Origin: Candidatus Zixiibacteriota bacterium
GTDB taxonomy: Bacteria; RBG-13-66-14; B26-G2; WVWN01
DNA: 43,676 nucleotides
Direction: 5' to 3'
NCBI GenBank assembly: GCA_011773985.1
Contig: WVWN01000065.1
Coordinates: 1-43,676 of the forward strand
Each line of letters begins with the position of its first letter. Within the stretch, counting starts at the first letter, position 1. Positions 22,852-31,690 of the stretch are shown here, in pieces. The position numbers and the translations under genes are program-made. The notes beneath the pieces were generated by a model, which worked only from the letters and a program-made list of their open reading frames with translations, did no database searches and was not told where the DNA came from.

Positions 22852-23784
22852 TTGCTTGGCATCGTCCTACTCGCGGCGTGCGCCGAATCGCCAACGGAAC
22901 CTCCCCCAAAACCTCCTGAGCCGGAACCTGAATGGGTTTACGAAGGTAAGTGGGGTTCGAAGGGCACCGCCAACGGCCAATTCGATCGGCCCAGCGGCGT
23001 CGCCGTCGCGCCGAACGGTAACGTCTACGTCGCCGATACGTGGAACAACCGCATCCAGTACTTCACCGCCGCCGGTTCGTTTCTAGGAAAGTGGGGCTCA
23101 CCCGGGTCGGGCGATAGCCAATTCGAAAGCCCGCGCGCCGTCGCGGTCGCGGCCGAGAGGGGCACCGTTTACGTCGCCGATACCGGCAACCACCGGATTC
23201 AATTTTTTACTTCGAGCGGGAGCCACGTAGGCAAATGGGGCTCTTTCGGTACGCGCAATGGCGAACTTATGTGCCCGGAGGGTGTAACCATAGCTCCGAA
23301 CGGGAACGTCTACGTCTCGGATACGGCTAACCACCGGGTCCAATACTTCACGGCTTCCGGCTCGTACCTCGGCAAGTGGGGTTCGCAGGGTTCCGGCGAG
23401 GGCCAGTTTGACCAGCCTTCGGGCGTCGGGGCATCGGCCGGTAACCAGGTATACGTAGTTGAGTATTACGGTCACCGTATCCAGTATTTTAAGGGTGACG
23501 GCACGTACGTCGGCGGGTGGGGGACGCGGGGTTCGGGTAACGGCCAATTCGAATATCCTAAAGGGGCCGCCGTCGCGCCGGACGGCAACGTATACGTCGC
23601 CGATAAGGACAACTTCCGCGTCCAATACTTCGCGCCCACGGGTTCGTACCTCGGTAAGTGGGGCAGCCGGGGCACGGGTGACGGCTATTTCAACTTTCCC
23701 GAGGGCGTAGCGGTTGCTTTCAACGGTGACGTTTACGTCGCCGATACTTATAATAACCGCATACAATATTTTAGACGTAAATAG
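22852..23784 (+). CDS. NHL-repeat lipoprotein with damaged start
   Basis: The body is normal: lipobox LLAAC, Pro-rich linker (ESPTEPPPKPPEPEPEW), six NHL units. The start is not: AGGAGG and ATG are at 22821-22832, but this ATG is followed at once by TGA in the body's frame. Alignment with the paralogue at 23846 shows eight bases missing just after the ATG. In frame, IGILRALLGIVLLAAC has no ATG; TTG at 22852 is the only plausible start and would leave a very short signal peptide without basic residues. It may be a pseudogene, weakly expressed, or an assembly error. Confidence 0.7.
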   Translation: MLGIVLLAACAESPTEPPPKPPEPEPEWVYEGKWGSKGTANGQFDRPSGVAVAPNGNVYVADTWNNRIQYFTAAGSFLGKWGSPGSGDSQFESPRAVAVAAERGTVYVADTGNHRIQFFTSSGSHVGKWGSFGTRNGELMCPEGVTIAPNGNVYVSDTANHRVQYFTASGSYLGKWGSQGSGEGQFDQPSGVGASAGNQVYVVEYYGHRIQYFKGDGTYVGGWGTRGSGNGQFEYPKGAAVAPDGNVYVADKDNFRVQYFAPTGSYLGKWGSRGTGDGYFNFPEGVAVAFNGDVYVADTYNNRIQYFRRK

Positions 23785-23835
23785 CCGGCCGTCGCCCCCG
23801 CCTCCGTCGGCCGCGTCAAAGGGTTACTTAAATAG
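23785..23835 (+). repeat. In-frame tail behind a TAG stop
   Basis: Directly after the TAG of the 22852 gene, the same frame reads PAVAPASVGRVKGLLK and stops at a TAG that overlaps the next ribosome site. Confidence 0.85.
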
Positions 23836-23845
23836 GAGGAAAGAA

Positions 23846-24793
23846 ATGAAAAAGCCAATCGGAATACTGCGTGCGTTGCTTGGCGTCGTCATGCTCGCGG
23901 CGTGCGCCGAATCGCCAACGGAACCGCCCACAAAACCTCCCGAGCCGGAGCCGGAATGGGTCTACGAAGGTCAGTGGGGCTCGGAATTCTACGAGCCGTG
24001 CGGCGTCGCCGTAGCGCCCGACGGTAACGTTTACGTCGCGGACGCCAACAACCATCGCATCGAATACTTCACAGCAACGGGCTCTTTCCGCGGAAGATGG
24101 GGCTCGTTAGGGAACGGGAACGGCCAATTCGCTTATCCCGTAGGCGTCGCCGTCGCGACCAACGGCCACGTCTACGTAACCGACTTGGGAAACGACCGCG
24201 TCCAGTACTTCACCTCGAGCGGGAGTTTCGTCGGCAAGTGGGGTTCAGACGGAACGGGCAATGGCCGATTTCACGGCCCGCACGGCCTCGCCGTCGCCTC
24301 GAACGGCAACGTTTACGTGACCGATTTCGGAAACTACCGGGTCCAGTACTTCACCTCGGGCGGTTCCTTTCTCGGTAAGTGGGGTTCGAAGGGCTCTGGC
24401 AACGGCCAATTTTCCGGGCCCCGGGGTATCGGCGTAGCCCCCGACGGTAACGTTTACGTAGGCTCCGCGGGTGACGAACGGGTCCAATACTTCACGGCGA
24501 GCGGTTCCTTCCTGGGCAAATGGGGCGCGCCGGGGCCGGGCAACGGCCAGTTCCAAGGCTTATACGGCATAACGGTGGCGCCCAACGGCAACGTCTTCGC
24601 AGCCGATCATTTCAAAGACCGCGTCCAGTACTTCACTTCTACGGGCTCCTTCCTCGGCAAGTTCGGGGCCCACGGCACGGGCAACGGCCAATTCATCCAA
24701 CCGGGGGACATAGCCCTCTCGCCGAGCGGCGACCGCGTCTACGTGTCCGATGTCTTCAACCACCGCGTCCAATATTTTAAAAGGAGGGCCTAA
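23846..24793 (+). CDS. NHL-repeat surface lipoprotein
   Basis: 315 residues. Signal peptide MKKPIGILRALLGVVMLAAC ends in a lipobox with Cys20. The linker ESPTEPPTKPPEPEPEW leads into six NHL units (first one shortened: EFYEPCGVAVAPDGNVYVAD). Ends FKRRA. The ATG has TAGGAGGA before it; the stop TAA is followed by a decayed tail (AVAPP then a frame slip). It sits 61 bp after the previous lipoprotein, with no leader between, so the pair forms an operon. Confidence 0.9.
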   Translation: MKKPIGILRALLGVVMLAACAESPTEPPTKPPEPEPEWVYEGQWGSEFYEPCGVAVAPDGNVYVADANNHRIEYFTATGSFRGRWGSLGNGNGQFAYPVGVAVATNGHVYVTDLGNDRVQYFTSSGSFVGKWGSDGTGNGRFHGPHGLAVASNGNVYVTDFGNYRVQYFTSGGSFLGKWGSKGSGNGQFSGPRGIGVAPDGNVYVGSAGDERVQYFTASGSFLGKWGAPGPGNGQFQGLYGITVAPNGNVFAADHFKDRVQYFTSTGSFLGKFGAHGTGNGQFIQPGDIALSPSGDRVYVSDVFNHRVQYFKRRA

Positions 24794-24930
24794 GCCGTCG
24801 CACCCCCCCGGCCGCGTGAAGGGTCCGTACAAGGCGGGGCGACAGGCCAGCCGCCCGGGTACGCGTAGGGGCCGACCATCAGGCCGGCCCTCTTTTATTC
24901 ACGACCCGCGCGGCCCGAGACCTTTTTTTG

Positions 24931-25172
24931 TTGACGAAGAAGGCAATATATGTTTAATTAAAATTAGACGCCATAAGCGGCGCGTACACGGTCGCGCCTC
25001 GAAAACGCGGGGACTCAAGGGAAAGAGTGCTACGTTTTTTTTATAATCGATGCTTTCGGTCGCCGCGGCCGTAGTCGCGGCTAAGAAGCTAACACCCGGG
25101 TCGAGCCGGCGGCATCGCCGGGTTTTTCTTTATTTAATTTTAAATTTGGATTTAAAGTAATAGGAGGCCAAA
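24931..25172 (+). promoter_or_regulatory. Type-I leader, copy before 25173
   Basis: TTGACG (24931-24936) with an A/T-rich -10 (TTTAAT, 24953-24958), then about 140 transcribed bases including GTGCTACGTT and GCTTTCGG. The terminator hairpin CCGGCG-GCAT-CGCCGG plus TTTTTC lies at about 25105-25127. Upstream ACCCGG could pair with the same CCGGGT, an alternative fold. TAGGAGG follows, then the ATG. Confidence 0.72.
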
Positions 25173-26141
25173 ATGAAGAGCGCGTTGACTTTCGTATTCG
25201 CCGTGGCGGTCGTTACGGCCGGCGTGGCCTCCGCGGCCTGGGTCTACGCGGGCAAATGGGGCTCGAAGGGTACGGGCAACGGCCAATTCGACTCCCCCGA
25301 AGGGGTCGCCGTAGGCGGCGCCGGTTACGCGTACGTGGCCGACATGCAAAACCATCGCATCCAATATTTCACCCCCACCGGTTCCTTCCTCGGCAAATGG
25401 GGCTCGGAGGGCAAGGGTAACGGCGAGTTCATACTTCCTCTCGACGTTGCGATAGACTTGGGCGGCAACGTTTACGCCGCCGACATGGGCAATAACCGCA
25501 TCCAATACTTCACCTCGAACGGTTCGTTCCTCGGCAAGTGGGGTTCGTACGGCAAGGGCAACGGCCAGTTTATGGGTCCTACGGGCGTTGGGACAAGTTT
25601 GCTCTGGAACGTTTACGTCGTCGACATGGGCAATTGCCGCATACAATACTTCACCTCCAGCGGCTCCTTCCTCAATAAGTGGGGTTCGGAGGGCTCCGGC
25701 GAAGGCCAATTTGAAGGACCTCGGGGCGTCGCGACAGCCTCGAACGGCAACGTATACGTCACGGATACTGGTAACGACCGGGTACAATACTTCGGCCCGC
25801 AAGGCTACTTCTTGGGGAAATGGGGCTCCGAGGGTACCGGCAACGGCCAATTCAAAGGGCCCCGGGGCGTCGCTATAGGCTCGGACGGCAACGTTTACGT
25901 AGCCGATACCGGCAATAGCCGCGTACAATACTTCACCGCGAGCGGTTCCTTCCTCGGGAAATGGGGCTCAAGGGGCTCCGGCAACGGCCAATTCAGCGTA
26001 CCCGACGGCATCGGCGTCGCGCCGGACGGTAAAGTTTACGTAGCCGATACCGGCAATAACCGCATCCAATACTTCAAATGGGACCCTTTCGCGGGCCTCG
26101 AGCCGGCGTCGCTGGGCCGCGTGAAGGGATTGTTCCGGTAG
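25173..26141 (+). CDS. Secreted NHL-repeat protein with tail
   Basis: 322 residues. Signal peptide MKSALTFVFAVAVVTAGVASAA, no lipobox. The first unit starts WVYAGKWGSKGTGNGQF; six units of 47 residues close one propeller. Ends FAGLEPASLGRVKGLFR. Own leader RNA and promoter upstream, TAGGAGG before the ATG. The last three units are almost identical in DNA to those of the next gene, pointing to recent duplication or gene conversion. Confidence 0.92.
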   Translation: MKSALTFVFAVAVVTAGVASAAWVYAGKWGSKGTGNGQFDSPEGVAVGGAGYAYVADMQNHRIQYFTPTGSFLGKWGSEGKGNGEFILPLDVAIDLGGNVYAADMGNNRIQYFTSNGSFLGKWGSYGKGNGQFMGPTGVGTSLLWNVYVVDMGNCRIQYFTSSGSFLNKWGSEGSGEGQFEGPRGVATASNGNVYVTDTGNDRVQYFGPQGYFLGKWGSEGTGNGQFKGPRGVAIGSDGNVYVADTGNSRVQYFTASGSFLGKWGSRGSGNGQFSVPDGIGVAPDGKVYVADTGNNRIQYFKWDPFAGLEPASLGRVKGLFR

Positions 26142-26315
26142 GGGCGCACGGCGCGTCGCGTATGTCGGCGGGAATAAGTGGCCGCCCAAGGGGCCGAAAA
26201 CCCTTGTTTACGCGCCTTGTTAACGCTATTTGTCTCTAAGGGGGCAAAGGCGGGGGTATACGTTTAGGCCGGCCCTTTTTTATTCACAACCCGCGCGCGC
26301 CGAGACCTTTTGTTA

Positions 26316-26555
26316 TTGACGAAGAGGGCAACGTATGTTTAATTAAAATTGGACGCTCTAAGGGGCGCGTATACGGTTGCCCCCGAGAACGCGGGGATTT
26401 AAAGGAAAGAGGGCTACGTTCTTTTTTAATCGATGCTTTCGGTCGTCGCGGCCGTAGTTGCGGCTAAGAAGCTAACACCCCGGACGAGCCCGCTGCACCG
26501 CCGGTTTTTCTTTATTTAACTTTAAAATTTGGATTTAAAGTAATAGGAGGCCGAA
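26316..26555 (+). promoter_or_regulatory. Type-I leader, copy before 26556
   Basis: Near-copy of the leader 1383 bp upstream: TTGACG (26316-26321), the same -10, GGGCTACGTTCTTTTTT, GCTTTCGG, then CCGG ... CGCCGG plus TTTTTC and TAGGAGG. The terminator stem is weaker here because of substitutions on one side. Confidence 0.7.
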
Positions 26556-27524
26556 ATGAAGAGCGCGTTGACTTTCGTATTCGCCGCGACGCTCGTAGCA
26601 GCCGGCGCAACCTACGGCGCATGGGTTTACGCGGGCAAATGGGGCTCGAAGGGCACGGGCAACGGCCAATTTGACGACCCCGAAGGGGTCGCCGTTGGCG
26701 GCGCCGGTTACGCGTACGTCGCCGACATGGAAAACCATCGCATCCAATATTTCACCCCCACCGGTTCCTTCCTCGGCAAATGGGGCTCGGAGGGCAAGGG
26801 TAACGGCGAGTTCATACTTACTCTCGACGTTGCGATAGGCATGGGCGGCAACGTTTACGCCGCCGACATGGGCAATAACCGCATCCAATACTTCACCTCG
26901 AACGGTTCGTTCCTCGGCAAGTGGGGCTCGGGCGGCTCGGGCAACGGCCAGTTCATGGGTCCTACAGGCGTCGGGATAAGCTCGCTCCGGAACGTTTACG
27001 TTGTCGACTTGGGCAATGGCCGCATACAATACTTCACTCCGAGCGGCTCCTTCCTCAATAAGTGGGGTTCGGTGGGCTCCGGCGAAGGCCAGTTCTACTA
27101 TCCTAGGCATATAGCCGTCGCCGCTAATGGCGACGTATACGTCGCGGATGCCGGTAACGACCGGGTGCAATATTTCAACCGGACTGGCTACTTCCTGGGG
27201 AAATGGGGCTCCGAGGGTACCGGCAACGGCCAATTCAAAGGGCCCCGGGGCGTCGCTATAGGCTCGGACGGCAACGTTTACGTAGCCGATACCGGCAATA
27301 GCCGCGTACAATACTTCACCGCGAGCGGTTCCTTCCTCGGGAAATGGGGCTCAAGGGGCTCCGGCAACGGCCAATTCAGCGTACCCGACGGCATCGGCGT
27401 CGCGCCGGACGGCAAAGTTTACGTAGCCGATACCGGCAATAACCGCATCCAATACTTTAAATGGGACCCTAACGCGGGCCTCGAGCCGGCGTCGCTGGGC
27501 TGCGTGAAGGCATTGTTCCGGTAG
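26556..27524 (+). CDS. Secreted NHL-repeat protein with variant tail
   Basis: 322 residues, sister of the preceding gene, with identical signal-peptide start MKSALTFVFAA. Units 3 to 5 differ by many substitutions, while the last units match base for base over long runs. The tail reads LEPASLGCVKALFR: the otherwise invariant Arg is Cys. That change may test whether the Arg matters for the tail. Confidence 0.92.
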   Translation: MKSALTFVFAATLVAAGATYGAWVYAGKWGSKGTGNGQFDDPEGVAVGGAGYAYVADMENHRIQYFTPTGSFLGKWGSEGKGNGEFILTLDVAIGMGGNVYAADMGNNRIQYFTSNGSFLGKWGSGGSGNGQFMGPTGVGISSLRNVYVVDLGNGRIQYFTPSGSFLNKWGSVGSGEGQFYYPRHIAVAANGDVYVADAGNDRVQYFNRTGYFLGKWGSEGTGNGQFKGPRGVAIGSDGNVYVADTGNSRVQYFTASGSFLGKWGSRGSGNGQFSVPDGIGVAPDGKVYVADTGNNRIQYFKWDPNAGLEPASLGCVKALFR

Positions 27525-27561
27525 GGTTTTATCGTTAACTGCCGCGGGCCGCCTCCGACGA

Positions 27562-27920
27562 GGCGGCCTCGTTATTTTGCGCCGCGCGCGCCCACCTTTG
27601 GTATACTCCTCGCCGGGGTCGAATATGCGCGTTCTTCTCACGGGGGCCACGGGTTACATAGGCCGGCGCCTGGCGGACGAGCTTTTCGCCGCGGGGGACG
27701 TCGAGCTTCGCCTCTTCGTCCGCGACGTCTCCAAACTCGGGGAGGCCGTACGCGCGCGCAGAGGTCACAAAGGGCGATACTTTTCATCCGGCCGCTCTCG
27801 CCCGGGCGCTCGCCGGCGTCGACGTAGCTTATTACTTCATCCATTCCATGGCTGCGGGGCGGGACTTCGCCTCGCGCGACCGCCTTTCGGCGGAAAACTT
27901 CCGCGAGGCCGCCATCGAAG
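27562..27920 (+). repeat. 359-bp tandem duplication of the epimerase promoter and 5' end (copy 1, broken)
   Basis: The stretch from GGCGGCCTCGTTATTTTGCG at 27562 recurs at 27920. Copy 1 has the TATACT box, ATG at 27625 and about 33 good codons (MRVLLTGATGYIGRRLADEL), then a four-base deletion in a GC run near 27755 shifts the frame. It ends in the middle of the domain where copy 2 begins, so it is a non-functional 5' fragment. Confidence 0.85.
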
Positions 27921-27983
27921 GCGGCCTCGTTATTTTGCGCCGCGCGCGCCCACCCTTTGGTATACTCCTCGCCGGGGTCGACT

Positions 27984-29438
27984 ATGCGCGTTCTCCTCAC
28001 GGGGGCCACGGGTTACATAGGCCGGCGCCTGACGGACAAGCTTCTCGCCGCGGGAGACGTCGAGCTTCGCCTCTTCGTCCGCGACGCCGCCAAACTTGGG
28101 GAGGCCGTGCGCGCGCGCGCGGAGGTCGCGGAGGGCGATACCTTCCATCCGGACGCCCTCGCCCGGGCGCTCGCCGGCGTCGACGTAGCTTACTACTTCA
28201 TCCATTCCATGGGTGCGGGGCGCGACTTCGCCTCGCGCGACCGCCTATCGGCGGAAAACTTCCGCGAGGCCGCCGTCGAAGCCGGCGTGCGCCGCCTCGT
28301 CTACCTCGGCGGCCTGGGCGTTCGCGAAACCGCCAGCGAGCACCTCCGCAGCCGCCTCGAGACGGGCGAGATCCTGAGCGCGCGGCCCGAGGCAGTCCAG
28401 ACCGTATGGTTCCGCGCCGGCATTATCATCGGCTCCGGCAGCGCCTCCTTCGAGATAATAAGGAACCTCGTCCAGAAAGCGCCGGTTCTCATCACGCCGC
28501 GTTGGGTCCGAACGCGAACAGAGGCCGTCGCCGTCGCGGACGTCCTCGCCTACCTCGCCGCCGCGCGCGACGTACAGGTGGAAGGTAACGTCGTAGTCGA
28601 TATCGGCGCGGGCGTCACGACCTTCGCGGAGCTTTTGCGGGGAGCCGCGAGCGTTATGGGCCTGCGCCGGCTGTTCGTACCGCTGCCGTTCTTCACGCCC
28701 CGCATGGGCGCCTACGGCCTCGTGCTCCTAACGCCCGTACCGTTCGCCGTCGCCTCCGCGCTCGTGGAGGGCCTCCGTTCCGAGACCGTGAAGCAGAACG
28801 ACAACGCCGCTCGCCTCTTCCCGCGCGTTACGCCCCGGCCCTACGAACGGGCTTTCGCCGACGCGTTGGATGAAATAGAGGCGCGCCAGGTCCTAAGCCG
28901 CTGGTGCGACGCGGACGCCGAGCCGGTTTGCGGGTTAAGGCCGCCGGCTAGCCTGGAGGCGGCGGTTTATACCTTAAGGCGGTTCGCGCCCACGGGCGAC
29001 TTACCGCCGGCTCGCGTGTTCGCGGCCGCCTCCGCGGTGGGGGGCGAGGCCGGTTGGTTCCGCCTCGATTTCCTGTGGAAATTGCGCGGCGTGCTCGATA
29101 AGCTGTGCGGCGGCCCGGGCGCCGCCCGCGGCCGGCGCGACCCCCGCGCGCTACGGCTCGGCGACGCCGTCGACTTCTGGAAGGTCCGCGAGGTCCGGCC
29201 CGGTAAGCGTCTCCTCTTCGCCGCCGAGTTGAAGCTGCCCGGGCGGGGTTGGCTCGATTTCGTCGTGGAGCGGGGCAGGTTCGTCGTCACGGCCTACTTC
29301 TACCCGCGCGGCTTGCTGGGCCGACTCTATTGGTACCTCTACTGGCCCGTGCACGCGCTCGCGCTGGCCGACGTGGCGCGCGGCGTCGCGGCGGAGGCCG
29401 GTCGCCCGGACCGACGGGCGGGTCCCGCCGTTGCGTGA
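27984..29438 (+). CDS. SDR-family NAD(P)-binding epimerase-like protein with DUF2867 C-terminal domain
   Basis: 484 residues. The Rossmann motif LTGATGYIGRRL is at 5-16. YYFIHSMGAGRDFASRDRLS and VRRLVYLGGLG follow. The C-terminal ~150 residues (GWFRLDFLWKLRGVLDKLCG, VDFWKVREVRPGKRLLF, TAYFYPRGLLGRLYWYLYWP) match the DUF2867 extension often fused to such SDR proteins. It probably acts on a nucleotide sugar or quinone-type substrate at the membrane (inference). ATG at 27984 is chosen because the motif starts there and TATACT lies about 20 bases before; the frame from 27957 is a run-on. Tail DNA follows the stop in another frame. Confidence 0.85.
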   Translation: MRVLLTGATGYIGRRLTDKLLAAGDVELRLFVRDAAKLGEAVRARAEVAEGDTFHPDALARALAGVDVAYYFIHSMGAGRDFASRDRLSAENFREAAVEAGVRRLVYLGGLGVRETASEHLRSRLETGEILSARPEAVQTVWFRAGIIIGSGSASFEIIRNLVQKAPVLITPRWVRTRTEAVAVADVLAYLAAARDVQVEGNVVVDIGAGVTTFAELLRGAASVMGLRRLFVPLPFFTPRMGAYGLVLLTPVPFAVASALVEGLRSETVKQNDNAARLFPRVTPRPYERAFADALDEIEARQVLSRWCDADAEPVCGLRPPASLEAAVYTLRRFAPTGDLPPARVFAAASAVGGEAGWFRLDFLWKLRGVLDKLCGGPGAARGRRDPRALRLGDAVDFWKVREVRPGKRLLFAAELKLPGRGWLDFVVERGRFVVTAYFYPRGLLGRLYWYLYWPVHALALADVARGVAAEAGRPDRRAGPAVA

Positions 29439-29439
29439 A

Positions 29440-29484
29440 GCCGCGCCCGCCTCGCTGGGCGGCGTTAAGGCGTTGTTCCGGTAG
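29440..29484 (+). repeat. Tail-coding DNA behind the epimerase, shifted frame
   Basis: Starting one base after the stop, 15 codons read AAPASLGGVKALFR and TAG. The gene encodes a cytoplasmic enzyme, so the tail has no obvious role there. Confidence 0.85.
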
Positions 29485-29540
29485 GGGCGGCTGGCAGGTA
29501 GGGGCGACTGGCGAGTCGCCCGGACGGACAAGGGGCGTTT

Positions 29541-29592
29541 ACAAGGGGCTTAGGCCCCTTGTCCTGCGCCGCCTTTCCGGGCGGCCTTTTTT
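29541..29592 (+). terminator. Palindrome and intrinsic terminator of the epimerase unit
   Basis: ACAAGGGGCTTAGGCCCCTTGT (29541-29562, a near-perfect palindrome) is followed by GCCGCC ... GGGCGGC and six T (29568-29592). Confidence 0.8.
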
Positions 29593-29661
29593 ATTGGCAT
29601 TATAGAAATTTTTGTGTTAGGAATAATTTAAAGGGTTAGCAATCGGAGGAGGCCCAGAGAA
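29593..29661 (+). promoter_or_regulatory. Type-II leader before 29662
   Basis: AT-rich box TTATAGAAATTTTTGTGTTA, then AAAGGGTTAGCAATCGGAGGAGG in two parts (AAAGGGTTAGCAA and GGAGGAGG). The GGG..CCC hairpin of sister copies is lost here. Confidence 0.5.
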
Positions 29662-30240
29662 ATGAGTAAGCTTGCGATCACGACGGCTGCGGCCTTGACG
29701 CTCGCGGCGGCCGCCGCCGGGGCTACGCAATACTACGTCAACGAAAATTTTGATGGAAATTGGCCGCCGGCCGGTTGGCGCCGGGTCACAGGCGGATGGA
29801 TGCAGGAAAGTGAAGGCCCGTGGGGTAATTACGCTTTGGGCTACCGCACGACGACGGGGCAGGAGCGCGCTTATGCCACGCTCGAGAGTTGCCCGTTTAC
29901 CGTCCGCGCGAACAGTACGGTATACTGGCACTTTTGCCACGCCGAACGCACGCTGGGCGTTCCTGGCTCAGCGGGCGCCGAGTTCTACCTTCGTTACGAC
30001 GGCTCGAGCGAAGACATATTCCGGACACCGCTGACGTGGGGCGAGTGGAAGCACGCGTTCGGCTCGGCGAAAGTGGCCGAAGCGCGGCCGCTACGCGCCG
30101 GCTTCTCCGGTTGGGTTACGGCTTACCCGGGCCATTCTGCCTACGTAATAATATCGCTCGACAACGTCCAATTCGCCGATGAGTCGTTGGTCGGCGTCTC
30201 CCCCGCGTCGTTGGGCCGCGTGAAAGCGTTGTTTAGGTAG
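29662..30240 (+). CDS. Secreted adhesin-like (choice-of-anchor/jelly-roll) protein with tail
   Basis: 192 residues, same length as and colinear with the protein at 10062 on the other strand: signal peptide MSKLAITTAAALTLAAAAAG, then YYVNENFDGNWPPAGWRRV and the Trp-rich jelly-roll, AEFYLRYDGSSED and SAYVIISLDNVQFADESLVG, ending SPASLGRVKALFR. Two copies about 19 kb apart in opposite orientation show that non-NHL secreted proteins also use the tail. Confidence 0.85.
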   Translation: MSKLAITTAAALTLAAAAAGATQYYVNENFDGNWPPAGWRRVTGGWMQESEGPWGNYALGYRTTTGQERAYATLESCPFTVRANSTVYWHFCHAERTLGVPGSAGAEFYLRYDGSSEDIFRTPLTWGEWKHAFGSAKVAEARPLRAGFSGWVTAYPGHSAYVIISLDNVQFADESLVGVSPASLGRVKALFR

Positions 30241-30279
30241 GGGCGACCGGTCACTCGCCCACGGCAAAGGGGCCGTTAA

Positions 30280-30360
30280 CCAGGGGCTTTAGCCCCTGGC
30301 GCGCCCCTTGTTCCTACCGACCAACCGAATAGCAGCCGGCCTTCGGGGCGGTCCTTTTCT
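30280..30360 (+). terminator. Palindrome and terminator after 29662
   Basis: CCAGGGGCTTTAGCCCCTGG (30280-30299) and then GGCCTTCGGGGCGGTCC with TTTTCT near 30358. Confidence 0.6.
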
Positions 30361-30429
30361 ATTAGAATTATAGAAATTTCTGCGTTATCTTTTATTCAAA
30401 GGGGCAGTAGCCCGAGGAGGTTTAGGGAA

Positions 30430-31260
30430 ATGAAGAAGCTCGCGATAACGACGGGCGCGGCGTTCGGCGCGTTGGCGGCGGTTTATGCGTGGGGCGCCTG
30501 GGTCTACGAGGGCCAGTGGGGTAAATTTGGTTCGCGGAATGGTGAATTTAACTACCCATACGCCGTCGCGATCGCGGCTAACGGTAGTACATACGTTGCC
30601 GATTCAAATAACCACCGTATCCAATAATTCACCGCGACCGGCTCGTTCCTCGGCAAGTGGGGTTCGCAGGGCTCGGGGAACGGGCAGTTCAATTCCCCGG
30701 ACGGTGTCGCGGTCGCCCGGGGCGCTAACGTCTATGTTGCCGATACAGGGAACCACCGCGTCCAATACTTCGTCGCGACTGGTTCCTACCTCGGCCGTTG
30801 GGGCTCGCGGGGCTCGGGGAACGGCCAGTTTCTATACCCGTCCGGCGTCGCGGTCGCGCCCGGCGGCAACGTATACGTAGCCGATTCCGAAAACGAACGC
30901 ATCCAATACTTCACTACGGCAGGTTCGTCCCTAGGAATGCGGGGTTCCAGGGGTACGGGTAATGGGCAGTTCGACTGGCCCAACGGCGTCGCCGTCGCCC
31001 CGAACCGCAACGTTTACGTCGCCGATACGCTGAACAACCGCGTTCAATACTTCACGCCAACGGGGACCTACCTTGGGCGGTGGGGGTCGAAAGGTACGGG
31101 TGATGGCGAACTTGACCATCCATCTGGATTGTGTTTAGACGTTACCGGCGCGCGTGTCTACGTCGCCGACATGTATAACCATCGCGTCCAGTATTTCCGA
31201 TGGTCCGGCCCCCTTGTGGCGCCTACCTCCCTCGGCCGCGTGAAGGAGCTGTTCCGGTAG
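30430..31260 (+). pseudogene. Secreted NHL-repeat gene with tail, broken by one nonsense mutation
   Basis: ATG at 30430 behind GAGGAGG starts MKKLAITTGAAFGALAAVYA. At 30625-30627 the invariant Tyr codon of RIQYF (TAC) is TAA. The same frame stays open for another 210 codons with four more NHL units and a perfect end, WSGPLVAPTSLGRVKELFR. The single lesion looks recent; stop read-through or an assembly error would restore a 276-residue protein. Confidence 0.88.
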
Positions 31261-31290
31261 GGGCGAGGGGTTGTGCGCCCGAAAAAGAAA

Positions 31291-31312
31291 GGGGCCCGCG
31301 CGGCCCCTTTTT
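31291..31312 (+). terminator. Intrinsic terminator after 30430 gene
   Basis: GGGGCC (31291-31296), a short loop, GGCCCC (31302-31307), then TTTTT. Confidence 0.75.
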
Positions 31313-31373
31313 ATACGGCCTTATTCCCGCGGCGGGGGTAGCCCGTTACTCGCGACGACCGCATAATTTGTAC

Positions 31374-31690
31374 TTGACTAATTTTATACTTTATCCGATA
31401 ATGGTTGGCGCGGGGTTTGATTGCAACCGCCGGTCTCACGTTCTGGACGGGGTGAAGATAAGGCCGGGACGGCGGTAACGAAGGGGACGAATGAGAAAGT
31501 GCGGCGATAGTAAGGCGAATCGCTAACACGGGTATTACCCCGGCCGGGCCTGCGGGCTCGCTGGGGCTTTTTTGCTCCTTTTTATTAGCTCGTTTTCCTT
31601 AACGCTAGCCCAGCGACATACCTACCCGCGGGAGGTCTCGTGGGGGGACAGTCGCGCCAATTGGGGGACCATTACGGAAAGGGGTGCGGG
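31374..31690 (+). promoter_or_regulatory. Type-I leader before 31691
   Basis: TTGACT (31374-31379), 17 bases, GATAAT (31397-31402). The leader has GGGTGAAGATAAGG and GAATCGCTAACACGGG, echoing boxes of the other leaders. The terminator is CCCCGGC ... GCTGGGG plus TTTTTT near 31540-31574. About 110 bases separate the terminator from the ATG, longer than in other copies. Confidence 0.65.

Noticed and set aside
25152-25928. Minus-strand frames such as 25152-25928 and 26535-27311 (AIAGIGYVNVAVRAYSD type)
   Set aside because: They are antisense readings of NHL units and occur opposite every NHL gene with the same periodicity.
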